Positions 22,123 through 34,505 of a stretch of DNA of 64,000 bases are shown here, piece by piece. Source of the stretch: Strongylocentrotus purpuratus (Eukaryota > Echinodermata > Echinoidea > Camarodonta > Strongylocentrotidae); the NCBI RefSeq assembly GCF_000002235.5, contig NW_022145604.1, positions 3,870,339 to 3,934,338 on the forward strand, written 5' to 3'. The notes beneath the pieces were generated by a model. The model was not told the origin of the DNA. It worked only from the letters and a program-made list of their open reading frames with translations, and did no database searches. A program made the translations under genes and the position numbers. Numbering within the stretch: position 1 is the stretch's first letter; each line of letters begins with the position of its first letter.

Positions 22123-22433
22123 CAATAAGCCAGTTTCGTAATGTAACCAAATTTGGTGCATGCGTCTTTGTGAAGTGCCTCAGTGCAAATTGTTTCATTC
22201 GCCTGATAGGAGTAGTAGTGTTTCGGTGGTCGGAGTGCAACTGCATATATTAAGTTGTTGCCAGGTTGGACAAACATTATGGCTTGACCTGCCTGGCAAC
22301 ACTTAATATATGCAGTTGCGTTCTGACTGTTGAAGTGCTATTGTTCTTGTCAGGTGGGTGAGGTGATTTGTGTTGAGGCGCTTCACAGAGACGTATGCGT
22401 TGGATTTGGTTACATTGCGAAACTGGCTTATTG
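22123..22433. mobile_element. Long fold-back MITE inside the LINE 3' region
   Basis: Two arms of about 145 bp pair almost throughout: CAATAAGCCAGTTTCGTAAT at 22123 matches the complement of the sequence ending at 22433, and the inner arms gcaactgcatatattaag / cttaatatatgcagttgc meet around a short spacer near 22270-22285. No clear target duplication. Only a foldback transposon end structure is visible; there is no coding sequence. Confidence 0.8.
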
Positions 22434-23545
22434 TAGGGATTGGGTTGGAAAGTTTTCCGCCTTATCACCTTTGTGGGGTCAAAACGTCCGTTGTTTAGCT
22501 CTGCTGCTGATTTTTGTTGTATATTTATGTCATGCATTATAATCTGATTGGAAATTATGCCATCTCTCCTTCTCTGTCTCTCCCATTTTCCTTTGGACCC
22601 CTACCAACTTTCCCTATATTTCTCTCTTCTATCAGTCCTTCGAGCTTGAGCTCTCTTTTCCTTTATCTTTCTGCTCGTATTTCGATTGTGATGCTGCTCA
22701 TATTCACATCTATATTCATACCTGAATTTATTCATGATGTGATTCAGAATTGTATATAAAATTCTTGCTATGTATAAGTCATATAACTATCTTGTCATGT
22801 TTTGTGCTGAAAGCCGGAGAACCGTACCTGCTCACATACTTTTTCTTATAGAGTCTTGACGCCCCTCTGGCTTTCAGCACACGACACCATGTTTTTGTCT
22901 TATGTTTTATGTATTACATGTTATACCAATGGAAAACAAATTTCTGTATTATATTATGGACAATAAAATCTTGAATCTTGAATCTTGAAAGTCTTTTGAA
23001 ATGGTTGATCATTGAGTAATAAGGATTTGTTATCTTGGAATACAAAATAGAACTGTATTTGAAAGAGCTGCAGTCAAATAATTTTAGTTAGTAATTCTAT
23101 CCATTGCCCATAATTTGATTTGACAGTGGCTCTGTTTTCATGAGGAGTTTCATCTCTAGAGTTTAAGGGTTAATTTGCACAATGTAAAATAACTTCATGC
23201 CCTCTTATTATTGACAAAGATATCCAAAAGATGCAATTCAACCATTACATTTCTATGGTGGCAGAAAAAGGTTCGATTTCATGAGAAACGAATGATATAT
23301 AGATAGAAGTGATGAGGTCATCAGAATGAGTTGATCTTTCGGCGTCGTTGGTCGTCGTCCGTGGTAACATGAGAGATTAACGCAACACCTTCCTACCGAT
23401 GGGATCTCATTGAACAGCAGGGGGATCGAGGGTAATGTTACACTCTTCAATTTGAACTTGACATAGATACCTCCATGAGTGCATGGAGTCTTGATTTTAA
23501 CTAGTCTCTAATCTCAGACCCATTTCAGATTTTAGAGATTGATGT

Positions 23546-23693
23546 GGGCCCTGTTTCATAAAAATTGTCATCAATGACAAGTTACAATCACTGTCATAAG
23601 CTACTGAAATTGTGGCATTTGATTGGCTAAGCGCGAATTTGTCATAGAAATTTAGCATTTCTTATTGATAAAAGGTTTTATGAAACAGGGTTC
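23546..23693. mobile_element. CTGTTTCATAAAAC fold-back MITE
   Basis: Same family as 19715. Left end gggccctgtttcataaaa, right end ggttttatgaaacagggttc, with the inner ttgattggctaag block in the opposite sense to the 19715 copy. Confidence 0.75.
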
Positions 23694-26600
23694 TAAATTG
23701 ATTACAAGTCCTCCAATCAATCACTCCTATCTCTTTAGACTAGAGTTGTGATTGCTATTGATTTAGGATCAACTTTTTTGATCAATCACACAACTTTAAA
23801 TGATGGGGCTAGAAGTCTTTGGCACCAACATTCATGGCCTAAATGATTCTCACTTAGAAAACTGATAGTATTTGTGTTCTAAAACTGTCATATGTGTTTA
23901 AAAAGTGCTTGTCAAAATTTAAGTAAATGTCATTGTGTGCCATGCAGAGAAGAAAATTGCCTCTTTAAGTTTTGACCATTCTCCTAGTTAACACATTTGG
24001 TCAACACACTTTCAAATGATTGTGAGCTGTGACATCTAATTAACATAACCAAGCCAAAAGTACCCTACAGTTTAGTTTGGAGAATGATGACAATAAAACT
24101 ACCCTTAGTTTCAGGGCGTGAATTAGATTCAGATCGGTATGATTCTATTGATTTTTCTATTCTGACTCTGTAGCCATATATTATTAGGTCAAATCAATAC
24201 AATACGACCATGGCAAAGTGGGTTAAATAGAAACCAGCTGTATGAATGCAAACTCACACATGTTTTATGCTTATGAATATATAACTTATTGATGTAAAGA
24301 TGATTTAAAGCTTTGCATGAATAGCACTACAATGATCATATTTATACAGCTGATAAAATGATCACGAGAGGTGCTTTTAAAACAAAAATAATTAGGGTAC
24401 TACAGGATTTAAACAAGCCAGCCAAGTTTACTTCTAAAAATGATGCTAAATGTATGCTACCATAAATACACTAATACATAAATTAATGCCCTTTTGGTCC
24501 TCAGCATAATGAAATATAGGGTCAAACAATTTTTTTACAAGGGCTTCACCCCCACCCCCTCCCTTGATAACTACCTGTACATTACAGTTTTACAACTTTC
24601 AACTTTAAACTTGGTGGAGGCCTGTAAACAGTTCATAATTCAGCCTGTGTTTATAATATTTCAGCTACAGACATGTACAATGACCTAGGGTGGATCAAGA
24701 ATTCTGTAAAGGAAAAGGGGGGGGGGGGAACATTTCAGGAAAATCCCAGTCAAGCGAAAATAAAGGGGCACATTGTTTTTTGTTTGTGTGTGTGTGTGTG
24801 GGGGGGGGGGTGTGAACGTGTGCGGGTGTGTATTTTGTGTGTGTGTGGGTGTAGGATGTACGCCATATGCCAGATTGTGTGTGTGTTTTTATTAAGGGGG
24901 TAAGTGCCCCTGTCCCCCTCCCAAGCCGCTACTGCAGTGACCTTGTTTATACACTGTGAGTCAGTCAGGGTAGATTGTCTGAAGCTTGAATCAAGCTATT
25001 AAAGAACACACATGGAATACCCATCAACCCTATCTATATTCACCCGATCCTGCTGCTGATGCACAAGTAAAGGGCAATTCTACTTTCTAGGGTATAATTT
25101 GAATGGAGCTATTATAAGCAGGCCTAGTTATTCTCTTTCATCAACACTGATAATTTTCACCAAGAGACTGGCCATTATCTGTTTGTCATGTGATGTGGTT
25201 ATTTCAATTTAGTCAGGTATATATAATATGATGATGAATTAAACAGAATACATTTCTATGCCATTACCCTACTAAGCAGAAATGCTATTTATATAGAGTT
25301 ATTGACAAATAATGGTTGATATTATACAGGATAGCTAACCAAATTCACTAAGAACGTACAATAAAGATATACATGTAGGTGTCTATTCTAAATATTACAA
25401 TTCTCTGGCTTTGAACTGTCATTATTATTTGCAACAAGCAGCTGACTCATAGCAAACTCATTACTAATATGAACATGTGGGTCTATAAATTATTCATATA
25501 TTCATACAGTTATATATATATTAAACCTTTGTGGCTAAGAAGAATGAATACCATTTAAAACCACACTTTCCAATCATCAGAGCTCAGCGTTAGAAAGTAA
25601 TGGAAGAACTAAAGGCCAATTCTGACAGTCGTAGTTGATCTTCTCAACTCAATCAGACCGTGAAATTGTTACGATTCGATGCTCGGTATGGTGAAATCGA
25701 CTATTCATATTCCCATTTCCATGAACAATGTTATTATCCTAAAAATTGTAACAGCACTTATGAATTGATAAACAATAATAAAGACAAGGTGCTAATGATT
25801 CATGCCTAGATGGGCCATTCTGTCAATGTCCAACAATATGTACCACATACAATAATTATATGTCTATATTTCCACATCATCCAAAAATGAAGAAACTCTT
25901 GAAAACTATTGTAAAATGGTGCCTTCTATAGTATCAGTACTATTACAAATAGTTGTATCAAGAAATGATGTAGTCATGGAAGAAATTAAGGAAAACATTG
26001 CAAGGAAACATGTTTGCTTTACCAAAAAAAAATTTTTGCAGACACTGTAAATTATACAACAGAAAATCAATGAAACAATTGTCCTTCTATCGAGATAGAC
26101 GTTGAGAAAACAAAAAAATGATGTATTTCAAGGTAAATCAACTATCGTACTGAATTTGACATACTACAGCCTGATCTTGGCATACTACAGACTAAGAACG
26201 AATTCTCTTTCACCAACAAAACAGTATGATGCATGTAAGTCAAATACCCGGTAAAGCTTGCGTAAGCCTTGAATCAAATTAATGGAAAGCAATTTTGTAG
26301 CAAGTCTTTTTTTTCTCTCCTCATTTTACTGACAGCCATATAATAGACCTTGTTATGATGACTCATACTGTGCTTTCATAGCTGTAACAGTTTTTCTTTT
26401 TCTTCTTCAGGAATGATGTGATACAGTTGTTGCTATGGAAACACGGGTATACAATGTAAGCTGTGTTTACCTTGACAATGCATGAGGCGAATGGTCCTTT
26501 TTTTAAAGAGTAAAAAAACACTTTTGATTATTGAATGTGGAGTTTTGTGAGAGTGATTGTCTTGGGTGTTGCATTTATTTTCTTTAGAGAAGTAATATTT

Positions 26601-27776
26601 TAGCAAAACTGATAATATTGATGAAATTGTAAGGGATTTTTATCACAGATACATTAATTTAACAAAGACTTAATCCTTATTGTCAGTTGAGAGCCAGAAG
26701 GGCATTAGCTTAAATACTCTTTACACAGAGCTATATTAATGCCTTTCTCGCTCTAATTAGAACATATATAAGTAAAATTCTCTCTGTATTTGAGTCTCTT
26801 TGGTTTTAATCTTCTAACGTTATCAACCCGCTTTTAGACAACTTATCATCTATAGAGCTAGGCTAATCTTTCCTAAGCAGGTCAATTAAGATGACATATT
26901 CACAAGTTAGTCTCTCTTTTAGTATATTAAACTACCACTGTATGGCCTCATTTTCAATATTTTTATAAAACTAAAATGATATTAATGACAAGCTTTAAGC
27001 ACCCAAGTCCAGTTTAATCCCTGTTTCAGGGATGATGCCATTAATTAAACTTTATCTTGATTGATGGATTGGATTATCAGTTCTAATGCACCAGTCAGGT
27101 TTCATCTATTATTAATTATTGGTGAATTTCTGCCTGATCTGCTCCTTTTTTAGGGGGGGGGATGGAATATTATTTTCATCTTCTATTTCCTTGATGAAAT
27201 TTAATTACGAAACTTATCTTCCATTAAAGAGGATGTAAACTTATAATTTTTCAAGTGTGTATCACTTTCGATCCTCTAACAATCATTTTCCTTCTTTTCA
27301 CCTCCCCTATCTAACATGATCCCGATAAGAAATTCTGAGAAAATGGGCCTTGCGCTTTTTCATGTATAACAAGCAGGTGAAACTGGTATGGCTATAAATT
27401 TGTCTTGGACTGTTAATAAATTTGGTTGACAATGTGGGGAAAAACAGTGTACGTTTGACAAAAAAAAATCTTGCTTTCCGAAACCTGTCTGACTGATTAT
27501 CAAGTTTCAACACATACTTTCAAAAGTTGTTTAGGAAAAATTAGGAAATTACAAATATTTTTTTACAAATCACTGGGAAATGATAGTAACTAACTAACTA
27601 CTTAATTTTAGTTCCATTGTTAATTTCATCTTTATTCCATTCTTGCTTTAACATTATAAACATTATTCAGGTATACACAAAAAGCACCCCTGAATTCCTT
27701 GCTCTACTGAACATATCTGACATATCTATGACCTTTCGGCAGGCAGAGATATGGACTCTCTCTCCTTGCTTCTTAC

Positions 27777-27799
27777 AAACGAACGAACGAACGAACGAA
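27777..27799. repeat. (GAAC)n microsatellite
   Basis: Five consecutive GAAC-type units. Confidence 0.9.
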
Positions 27800-28036
27800 A
27801 GCACTGGCTTAGAACTCTTAATATCCAACTGTCAGTACCTGGCAATTATGATTCTTTCATTGCCAGCACCTGGCTATATCTTGATATATCCAATCAGGGA
27901 GCTATGTATATCACTTTCCCCTTTTTTTTTTAAAGCACTCACTCTAGAGGTCTGGAGGCCAATGATTATGGGCATAGCATTTGTTTACTAGTTCTAATTT
28001 TGTTTATTAGTTCTGATGTAATATGTAACCTCTTAA

Positions 28037-28053
28037 CCCCCCCCCCCCCCCCC

Positions 28054-28095
<42 letters not shown>

Positions 28096-28097
28096 AA
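28037..28097. repeat. Poly-C then poly-A tract
   Basis: About 17 C followed by about 44 nearly pure A. A likely replication or assembly slippage site; the length is uncertain. Confidence 0.9.
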
Positions 28098-29286
28098 GAT
28101 AGCATATGCACAAAGAGGCATGTGTTTCATTCTGGTCTTCTTTTGAGAAAACTGCAGTAAATATTTTTAATAATTATTATTTTCTAAATCTCTATGACCT
28201 CTCACTGCCAATAACATATAAATTCCATTTAAACAAACAATCAAATTGATAGCTTTCTTCTTGTTCAAAATCAATCAAATATATTTCTGTTTTTATTTTT
28301 ATATCTCTAACTAAAGAATTTAAACAAAATATACATGTAGTTTTCAAATAAATTAAGTGGTAAAATACAAGTAAATATCTAGAAATTGAGTATGATCAAT
28401 ACAGAAGGCTACAACAACTACTGTTATTTACAAATTTTGCCATGTGCATTTGAAGAGAATCACATTTTTATAATCATTGTCATACTTTGTGATTTTTTAA
28501 ATATTTTTTAAATACCCCATAAGATTGTGATTAAATGCTAAAATGGGAACTCTAACCTCAATTACAGAAGTGATTGCTTACATGCTCTATGATGTGTGGA
28601 TATACAAATTATAATAAATGAGGAAATATGGGTCAACATGTCTATATCAGTGGCCTCAGTAGTATAACCTAATTAGCTACCACTAATGAGTATCACTAAT
28701 TAGATAATGCATGGAGGGGAGACTGTGCATATATGCAATCAGCTATGTCACATAGTATTAGGTTGATTTTCGATGTTTTGTTACATTTTTATGTGTTCTA
28801 TGTGCATTTTAATTGAAAAATGATTGTACCTTGTAACAAAGCCAATGGAAACAGAATTTCTATACAATGGATCAATAAAGATGAAATGAAATAAAATGAA
28901 AGGAATTTACAATTATAAAATGCTTACATTTCTGTTGCTATATTTTGAATATTGCATATAAAAGCAGTAGTTAAATTGGAGGTGATTTATGATTACCTCA
29001 AAGGGTCTAAAGTAATACACATGCGCAATAAGGTCTTTTCATTCTTAATATTAACACCCCCCCCCCCCCACAAAAAAGCTCTTATATTCGTCCATTTTCT
29101 AAGGCGTTCTTTTGTTGCAAGTTAAAAAAACAGGCAAATTTGAACTGGCAATGTAGCCTTGTTTAATCATAATAAAAGACAAGAAACAGGAAAAATGTCT
29201 TTGTCTACATGTTTCTCATCAGTACACAATATTGGCTTAAACAGTTTTCAATGTCACATTTACATGTACAATGTACTTTACGACCA

Positions 29287-29440
29287 GGAAACTGTTTTCA
29301 TAAAACTTGTTATCAAACAATAACAAGTGCCATATTTCTATTACAAATTTGCTCTCAGCCAATCAAATGCAATAATTTCAATAGCTCATAACTGTTATGC
29401 AACTTGTTATTGATAACAAGTTTTATAAAGCATGGCCCTG
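29287..29440. mobile_element. CTGTTTCATAAAAC fold-back MITE
   Basis: Same family. Left end aaactgttttcataaaac, right end aagttttataaagcatggccc, inner agccaatcaaatgc. More diverged at the termini than the copy at 19715. Confidence 0.7.
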
Positions 29441-31454
29441 AACAGTTAGTGAACATTTCATATGTGAGAAATTGTCTGGTTTTACGGTACATTACCAAAT
29501 CTTCTGGGAAATTTCATTAAAAATATTACTTTATCATCACAATACTCTAAATGCCACTTTCAGGCCCCAACGACATTGAATTGAAGCCACAAACACATTT
29601 TAATCAGTATGCCCATCAGGGTTCTAGTATTCTCAGAGCATGTAATCAAGGACCCGTGATTGAAAGTGGGGAGAGAGTCATAAAGCTCGCATAAAAACAC
29701 TGCGTGGCCAATTTGAGCTCTGAACGCAGAGAATAGAGCGATAAGTACCATTAGTATGGCTCTTTCTCACTGCCTGTTTGATTGTGTGTGACAGGGAGGG
29801 GGGGGGGGGGGGGGGGGGGAGGGTGCCGGGTATTATCGATGAGCGTATATATTCCACTATTGTACTTCATAAATTGAGTCATAGAAACTGAAATTAAATG
29901 ATTGACAAGGTATGTTCGTGTTCATACAAAAGAATAATGTCCTGGTACTTTTGGCCGACAATGCCAGTTCCATACTGTACATCTAGAATAATAGGCATAT
30001 ATGCAAATGTATGTTGGCAAGTTGTCAATAGCAACTTTATATAGTACAGGAAGCAGGAAGTAAGAATAGTGTTAGTATACGAATATACACTGTCTTGAGA
30101 GGTTCGGGTTAAAACTATAGGCAAGATGTGAAGTCACCGAAGCCCATAGTTTTAACTCTTATCGTGCCAAGAACATTGTTCTGTGCATGCGCTGGCGTGC
30201 CACGCTCACATAATGGGGTTTCTGGTGGCTTGCCATGCACACCTAAACGCTCATTCGCTCGCGTGCCACGGACACATTTTTGTGCATAAGTACACACGCT
30301 AATTGAACCTACCTTAAATTAACATGGCACACAGAGGATTAGTGGCTGGCACAATAGGGATTAGCACTGTGGCACTGGGTGAATTGAATGGGGGCAGCTT
30401 AAGAGTTAACCAGTACCTCAAAAAGAAGGCAGGGCTAATTTGTTTTAAAACCTGCATCCAAAATTAACAAATTTAAGAATTTAAAAATTAAAAAAATAAT
30501 AATTAAAAAAAATTACCAATAATTTGTTTTCATCTGCCAATTATTACTCCCAAACAGTACTCCCAAATAGTACTCTTTCATAGCAACCTTAAAATGGTTA
30601 ATATATTTCTGATCACGTGAAGAGCTGTCAACCAATCAAATACCAATACATTTTTAAAGCAGGATATTCAATAACAGATATATTTGTGAACTAGTTCTTT
30701 GGGGAGCACAAAAATGTACAAAATTATGTACACAACACACATATTATTTATCAAGGGGAAAAGCGTGTTAAATATGTGTTAATGTTTGTGACTTAACGCC
30801 CTCTTGGCTGCAAACAGACAATATATCACATACTAAGTGTCAGAAAGACGTTATTACTCTGTGTTTAACTTAAAGCCCGTCTGTATTAGTGTACAGGAGG
30901 GATTAGACCACCTCATCAACTCAGCTCTTTATTAACATAAGAAAAAGAGGATCATGGGGGACCAATGGTCACCCATTATGCATTGTTTGTTATATAGAGG
31001 GCGCAAGTAGCCATAAGTAGTGCAGTGGGGCTTTAATACCCTTTTGGCACTCCGCCCACAGCCAGTAAATATGTACACATATGTATACCACTGAGTGACC
31101 TATTGTACATGCAGTGGGCAGTGTGGAGAGACCTCACGGCCATACTGATTATCTGCTGCTAATGACTAATTCTAATCACAAGACTTTAAGACGGCCTGAG
31201 CAAGAGAAGGTGCTATCTTGTGGGGTACCTCATCAACTCTAAAGGGGGGATATCTTTTTGTCAGTCCGACTCTCTATACCACTTCTTTCTCTCCTTTTCA
31301 ATCAAAATTTTCTTACAACAAAATATGATGCTTCTTTAGATGTCCTATTAACTTCGAGGGCAAATGAAAATATTTCTCTGTTATGGTATTACAATCTAAA
31401 TAAGATGTGGACACAGTGACATGCTATTTTCCACCAGAAATGTTCAATACTTGA

Positions 31455-31800
31455 TAACAATAATAATAGCTAGTTCTTATATACCGGTAGCGCTTTTCAG
31501 GACCAAAGGCCCTCTCACAGCGCTTTACAGAATTACCCCTGTCATCGGATTCAGGCTTTACCGCACACAATGTATGCACATTCTCCACTCCCTGGGGAGC
31601 ATTCCAGCCAGGCGTCATTTCTTTTTACAAGGGCACACTTGCTAATCTAAGCACATTAGCTTTCGCATCTTACCGGGTACCCATATAACACCTGTGTGGA
31701 GAGTGGCAAATGTAGATCAATGTCCTGCCAAAGGACATTAGTGCCACGGTGGGACTTGAACCGCGGACCTTGTAATCCACAGTCCGGTGACATATCCATT
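31455..31800. mobile_element. Dispersed SINE-like repeat (tatagcgcttt...gcgcttta type)
   Basis: It begins with an AAT-rich run and cttatataccggtagcgctt, then cacagcgctttacag, ttcaggctttaccgcacaca and ctccactccctggggagc. It ends with tgggacttgaaccgcggacc, a tRNA-like 3' half. A reverse fragment of its middle lies at 11733-11803, and related starts occur near 11975, 51590, 59480 and 63830. A SINE or MITE by structure; the exact class is not settled. Confidence 0.5.
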
Positions 31801-32889
31801 CATTCACGACACCTCTACATAGCACCAGACATCTTGGTAAGATCTGAAAACAGTACGTGTACACAGCACACATACAGTCATGTATGGTTAACGTAAAAGA
31901 AAGGAGAAAAGTCTGTATCAAACCTAATCAAGAGTCATACCCTAGCCAAATGTAAATGTTGAATAGCTTAATCCTTGTATTGATTGATTGTCAATCGACA
32001 AGAAGGTCATTTTCAAATAATATTCAAATCATAAATTGTTTAAACAATATATTTATAAACATAAAGGGCATCCAAAATATTCTCTCCCACTCAATTTCCT
32101 CCAGAAGCATATTCTTCATTAACACTACTTCCACATCTAACCCGGATAGTTCCCAAGGCAAAGAATGATGGAACACATCAATATCCTAGCCCAGCCAGGA
32201 AAAAAGTCATGGTGTCCTCCACTTAATAATCGGGGAGGAAATTCAGCCTGGCAAATCATTCCTAAAGACCCCCAGGGCCATTGAGAAAAGGGATGCGAAG
32301 TGACTTGAGTGACAAACGTGTTTGTGAATCAGGTTTGTTGCTCTGGTTTTATATATCTCTCTTCATCCGTTGTTCTTCATAGGAAGCGACATTCATGACC
32401 AGTTTGTTTCCATTCGTGATGGATTAGGAGAGCTGGCTAAACACAGTTCACTCATCTGTGTATCACATGATTAAAGGGTGTCATGAAGAAAGATTACAGA
32501 AATACTGTGGCACTTAATTGTCACAATAGTAGAATCTCTTGGCAAGAGGATATTTGAAGAAAGCATCCTAAACAGAAACAAAAATCTTCTTGTGATCAAG
32601 TCTTATATAAACCTCAGTCACACCACTAAACTGACGACAAACCAACACCGTTATAAACAGACTGATCCTTGGTCATTCAATGTACATGTAATGGTTAAAT
32701 TGGTCTGTCGTTGGTCTTAAGTATGACTGGGGTATTAAGATGATGTATGGAGTTGAGAGCTAATTTAAATACACACTTTCAAACAAATCTACAGACAAAA
32801 AGAGAAATATCAAGAAATCTAGCATGAATTCTTGCATACTGCATTAACATTTTACATCCATACTTTTGTTATCCTGCTGTTTACTTACA

Positions 32890-33570
32890 ATGAACAACAA
32901 TGTAAACAACACCTCCTTGAAGATGACAGGCATTCATGAAGAATTTCTGGAATAAAAAAAAACGGAATACTTCCGAAGAAACAACCTCTGCCTAGAAAAG
33001 ACATACTCAGAGCACGCAAGATGCATGAACATTGATCGATGTGAACACGGCCACCTTCTTATAAAAGATAGTGAGTATTCATAAAGACTCTCTAGAATCA
33101 ACTAACATATAAAACACTCATGTATGACCATGCTTTCAAACCTCATTTTGAAGAAGAAAACAAATTGTACTTTGTTGATCAATATTAACAGCACCTCTTT
33201 GAAGATGTGGAGCATTCACTAAGAAGTTGTAGAATCAACATACAAGTACACACTGTACATGTATGACTGTCATTTTAAACCTCATTCTAACACAACAATT
33301 TTGCCTTCAAAAATGAACATAGTACATACCCGCATCAATGTTGATGACTGTGAATATCACCTCTTACAGGATTCCTGGCATTCTCCAAGAATCTCTGATA
33401 TCACCATAACATAGTTTAAATATGACCAAGTAAGTTCGGGAAAGCTTGTTCAAACAACATTATAATTGCCCAAAAAATACACATACCCTCAATGTGCAAG
33501 ATGCATTACAGTTGATCGATGTGAACAACACCGAACTCCTCCAGGATGACGGGTATCCTCCTGGAACCTC
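32890..33570. repeat. Five-copy degenerate tandem repeat, period about 135-180 bp
   Basis: A core resembling gatcgatgtgaacaacacct then cttgaagatg, gcattcatgaag and ctctggaatcaac recurs near 32900, 33034, 33177, 33333 and 33514. Linkers share catgtatgacc and tttcaaacctcatttt. The last copy lies in a 70-codon plus-strand frame, but the others have no consistent frame. Confidence 0.65.
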
Positions 33571-34211
33571 TGGAATCAACTTCCTACACAACCAACGAGA
33601 TGAAACTCCACCACTTGATTACCAACGGATGATGACAGATGCGGTCCGCATTCCTTGAGTCACCGATCCCCTCCATCTACGGGCGAGGGCTGAAATGAAA
33701 TCCGCTACGATCGACTGATAGAAGACACGCTCAGGAAAGAAATCCCGTCGTCATGGTAACTAATCTGGTGAGGAGTTCATATCGCTTCTTCATTAGATCG
33801 CAGTATCATTTTTCCTTTTATCACCTTCTCTCTATCACAAGATTCTGTTACCAGAACAAACTAGACTCTCTTCCTGTTTCATTTCCTGCCATTCATTCAG
33901 AACGAAGTTACGAGAGAGTACCTACCAAGGGATAGTGGGCTCTGTGGGCTCAACCAAAACACATCCACTGCTTTTCTAGACTACCTTCTATTCCTCTCTG
34001 CCTCTATTACTTCCTTCAATACTTAAACTGTTTTCTTTCAGTTCTACCCTGTCAGCTTTCTTCATTATAACAATCTTCTTTTTCTACATGTATGTTTCAT
34101 CATTGTTTTGTTCTCAAGGTTAACGTTTACATGGTCTTCTTCATCTCTCTTCTCCAATTCCTTTCTTATTCTTCAAAATAGTGGGCTTTCTCATCTAAAA
34201 TATATCTCTCA

Positions 34212-34248
<37 letters not shown>

Positions 34249-34290
34249 TTTCTCTCTTATCCATTCATTCTCATCCATACTCTCTCTCTT

Positions 34291-34505
34291 TTACTCTTTC
34301 TTTCTTATTCTTAATTTATATCTTTCTCTTTCTCTCCTTGTATTCTCTCTCATTCTCTCTCTTTCTCCCTTACTCTTTCTTTCTTATTCTTAATTTATAT
34401 CTTTCTTTGTCTCCTTGTATTCTCTCTCATTCTCCCTTACTCTTTCTTTCTTATTCTTAATTTATATCTTTCTTTGTCTCCTTGTATTCTCTCTCTCATT
34501 CTATC
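34291..34505. repeat. Pyrimidine-rich tandem repeat, 67-79-bp period
   Basis: ttactctttctttcttattc then ttaatttatatctttct and ctccttgtattctctctc is repeated three times (34291, 34370, 34437). A (TC)n tract at 34214-34244 lies just before it. Confidence 0.8.

Larger units (their letters stand above)
20985..22995 (+). mobile_element. 5'-truncated LINE (CR1/L2-like non-LTR retrotransposon)
   Basis: The element keeps the reverse transcriptase from the FAYRQNRG...DAV block onward, then a 3' untranslated part ending in aataaaatcttgaatcttga, a short (TTGAATC)n tail typical of CR1/L2-type LINEs. The endonuclease and the first RT blocks are missing, as expected for 5' truncation during target-primed reverse transcription. 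The frame is uninterrupted, which suggests a fairly young insertion. A separate 311-bp fold-back element sits inside the 3' part (22123-22433). Confidence 0.85.

Noticed and set aside
29590-29680. ctagaaccctgatggg-like stretch resembling the duplicated mini-exon
   Set aside because: Similarity covers only about 12 bases with no matching splice sites; chance.
33446-33658. 70-codon plus-strand frame
   Set aside because: It overlaps the degenerate tandem array and the frame is not kept in the other copies.
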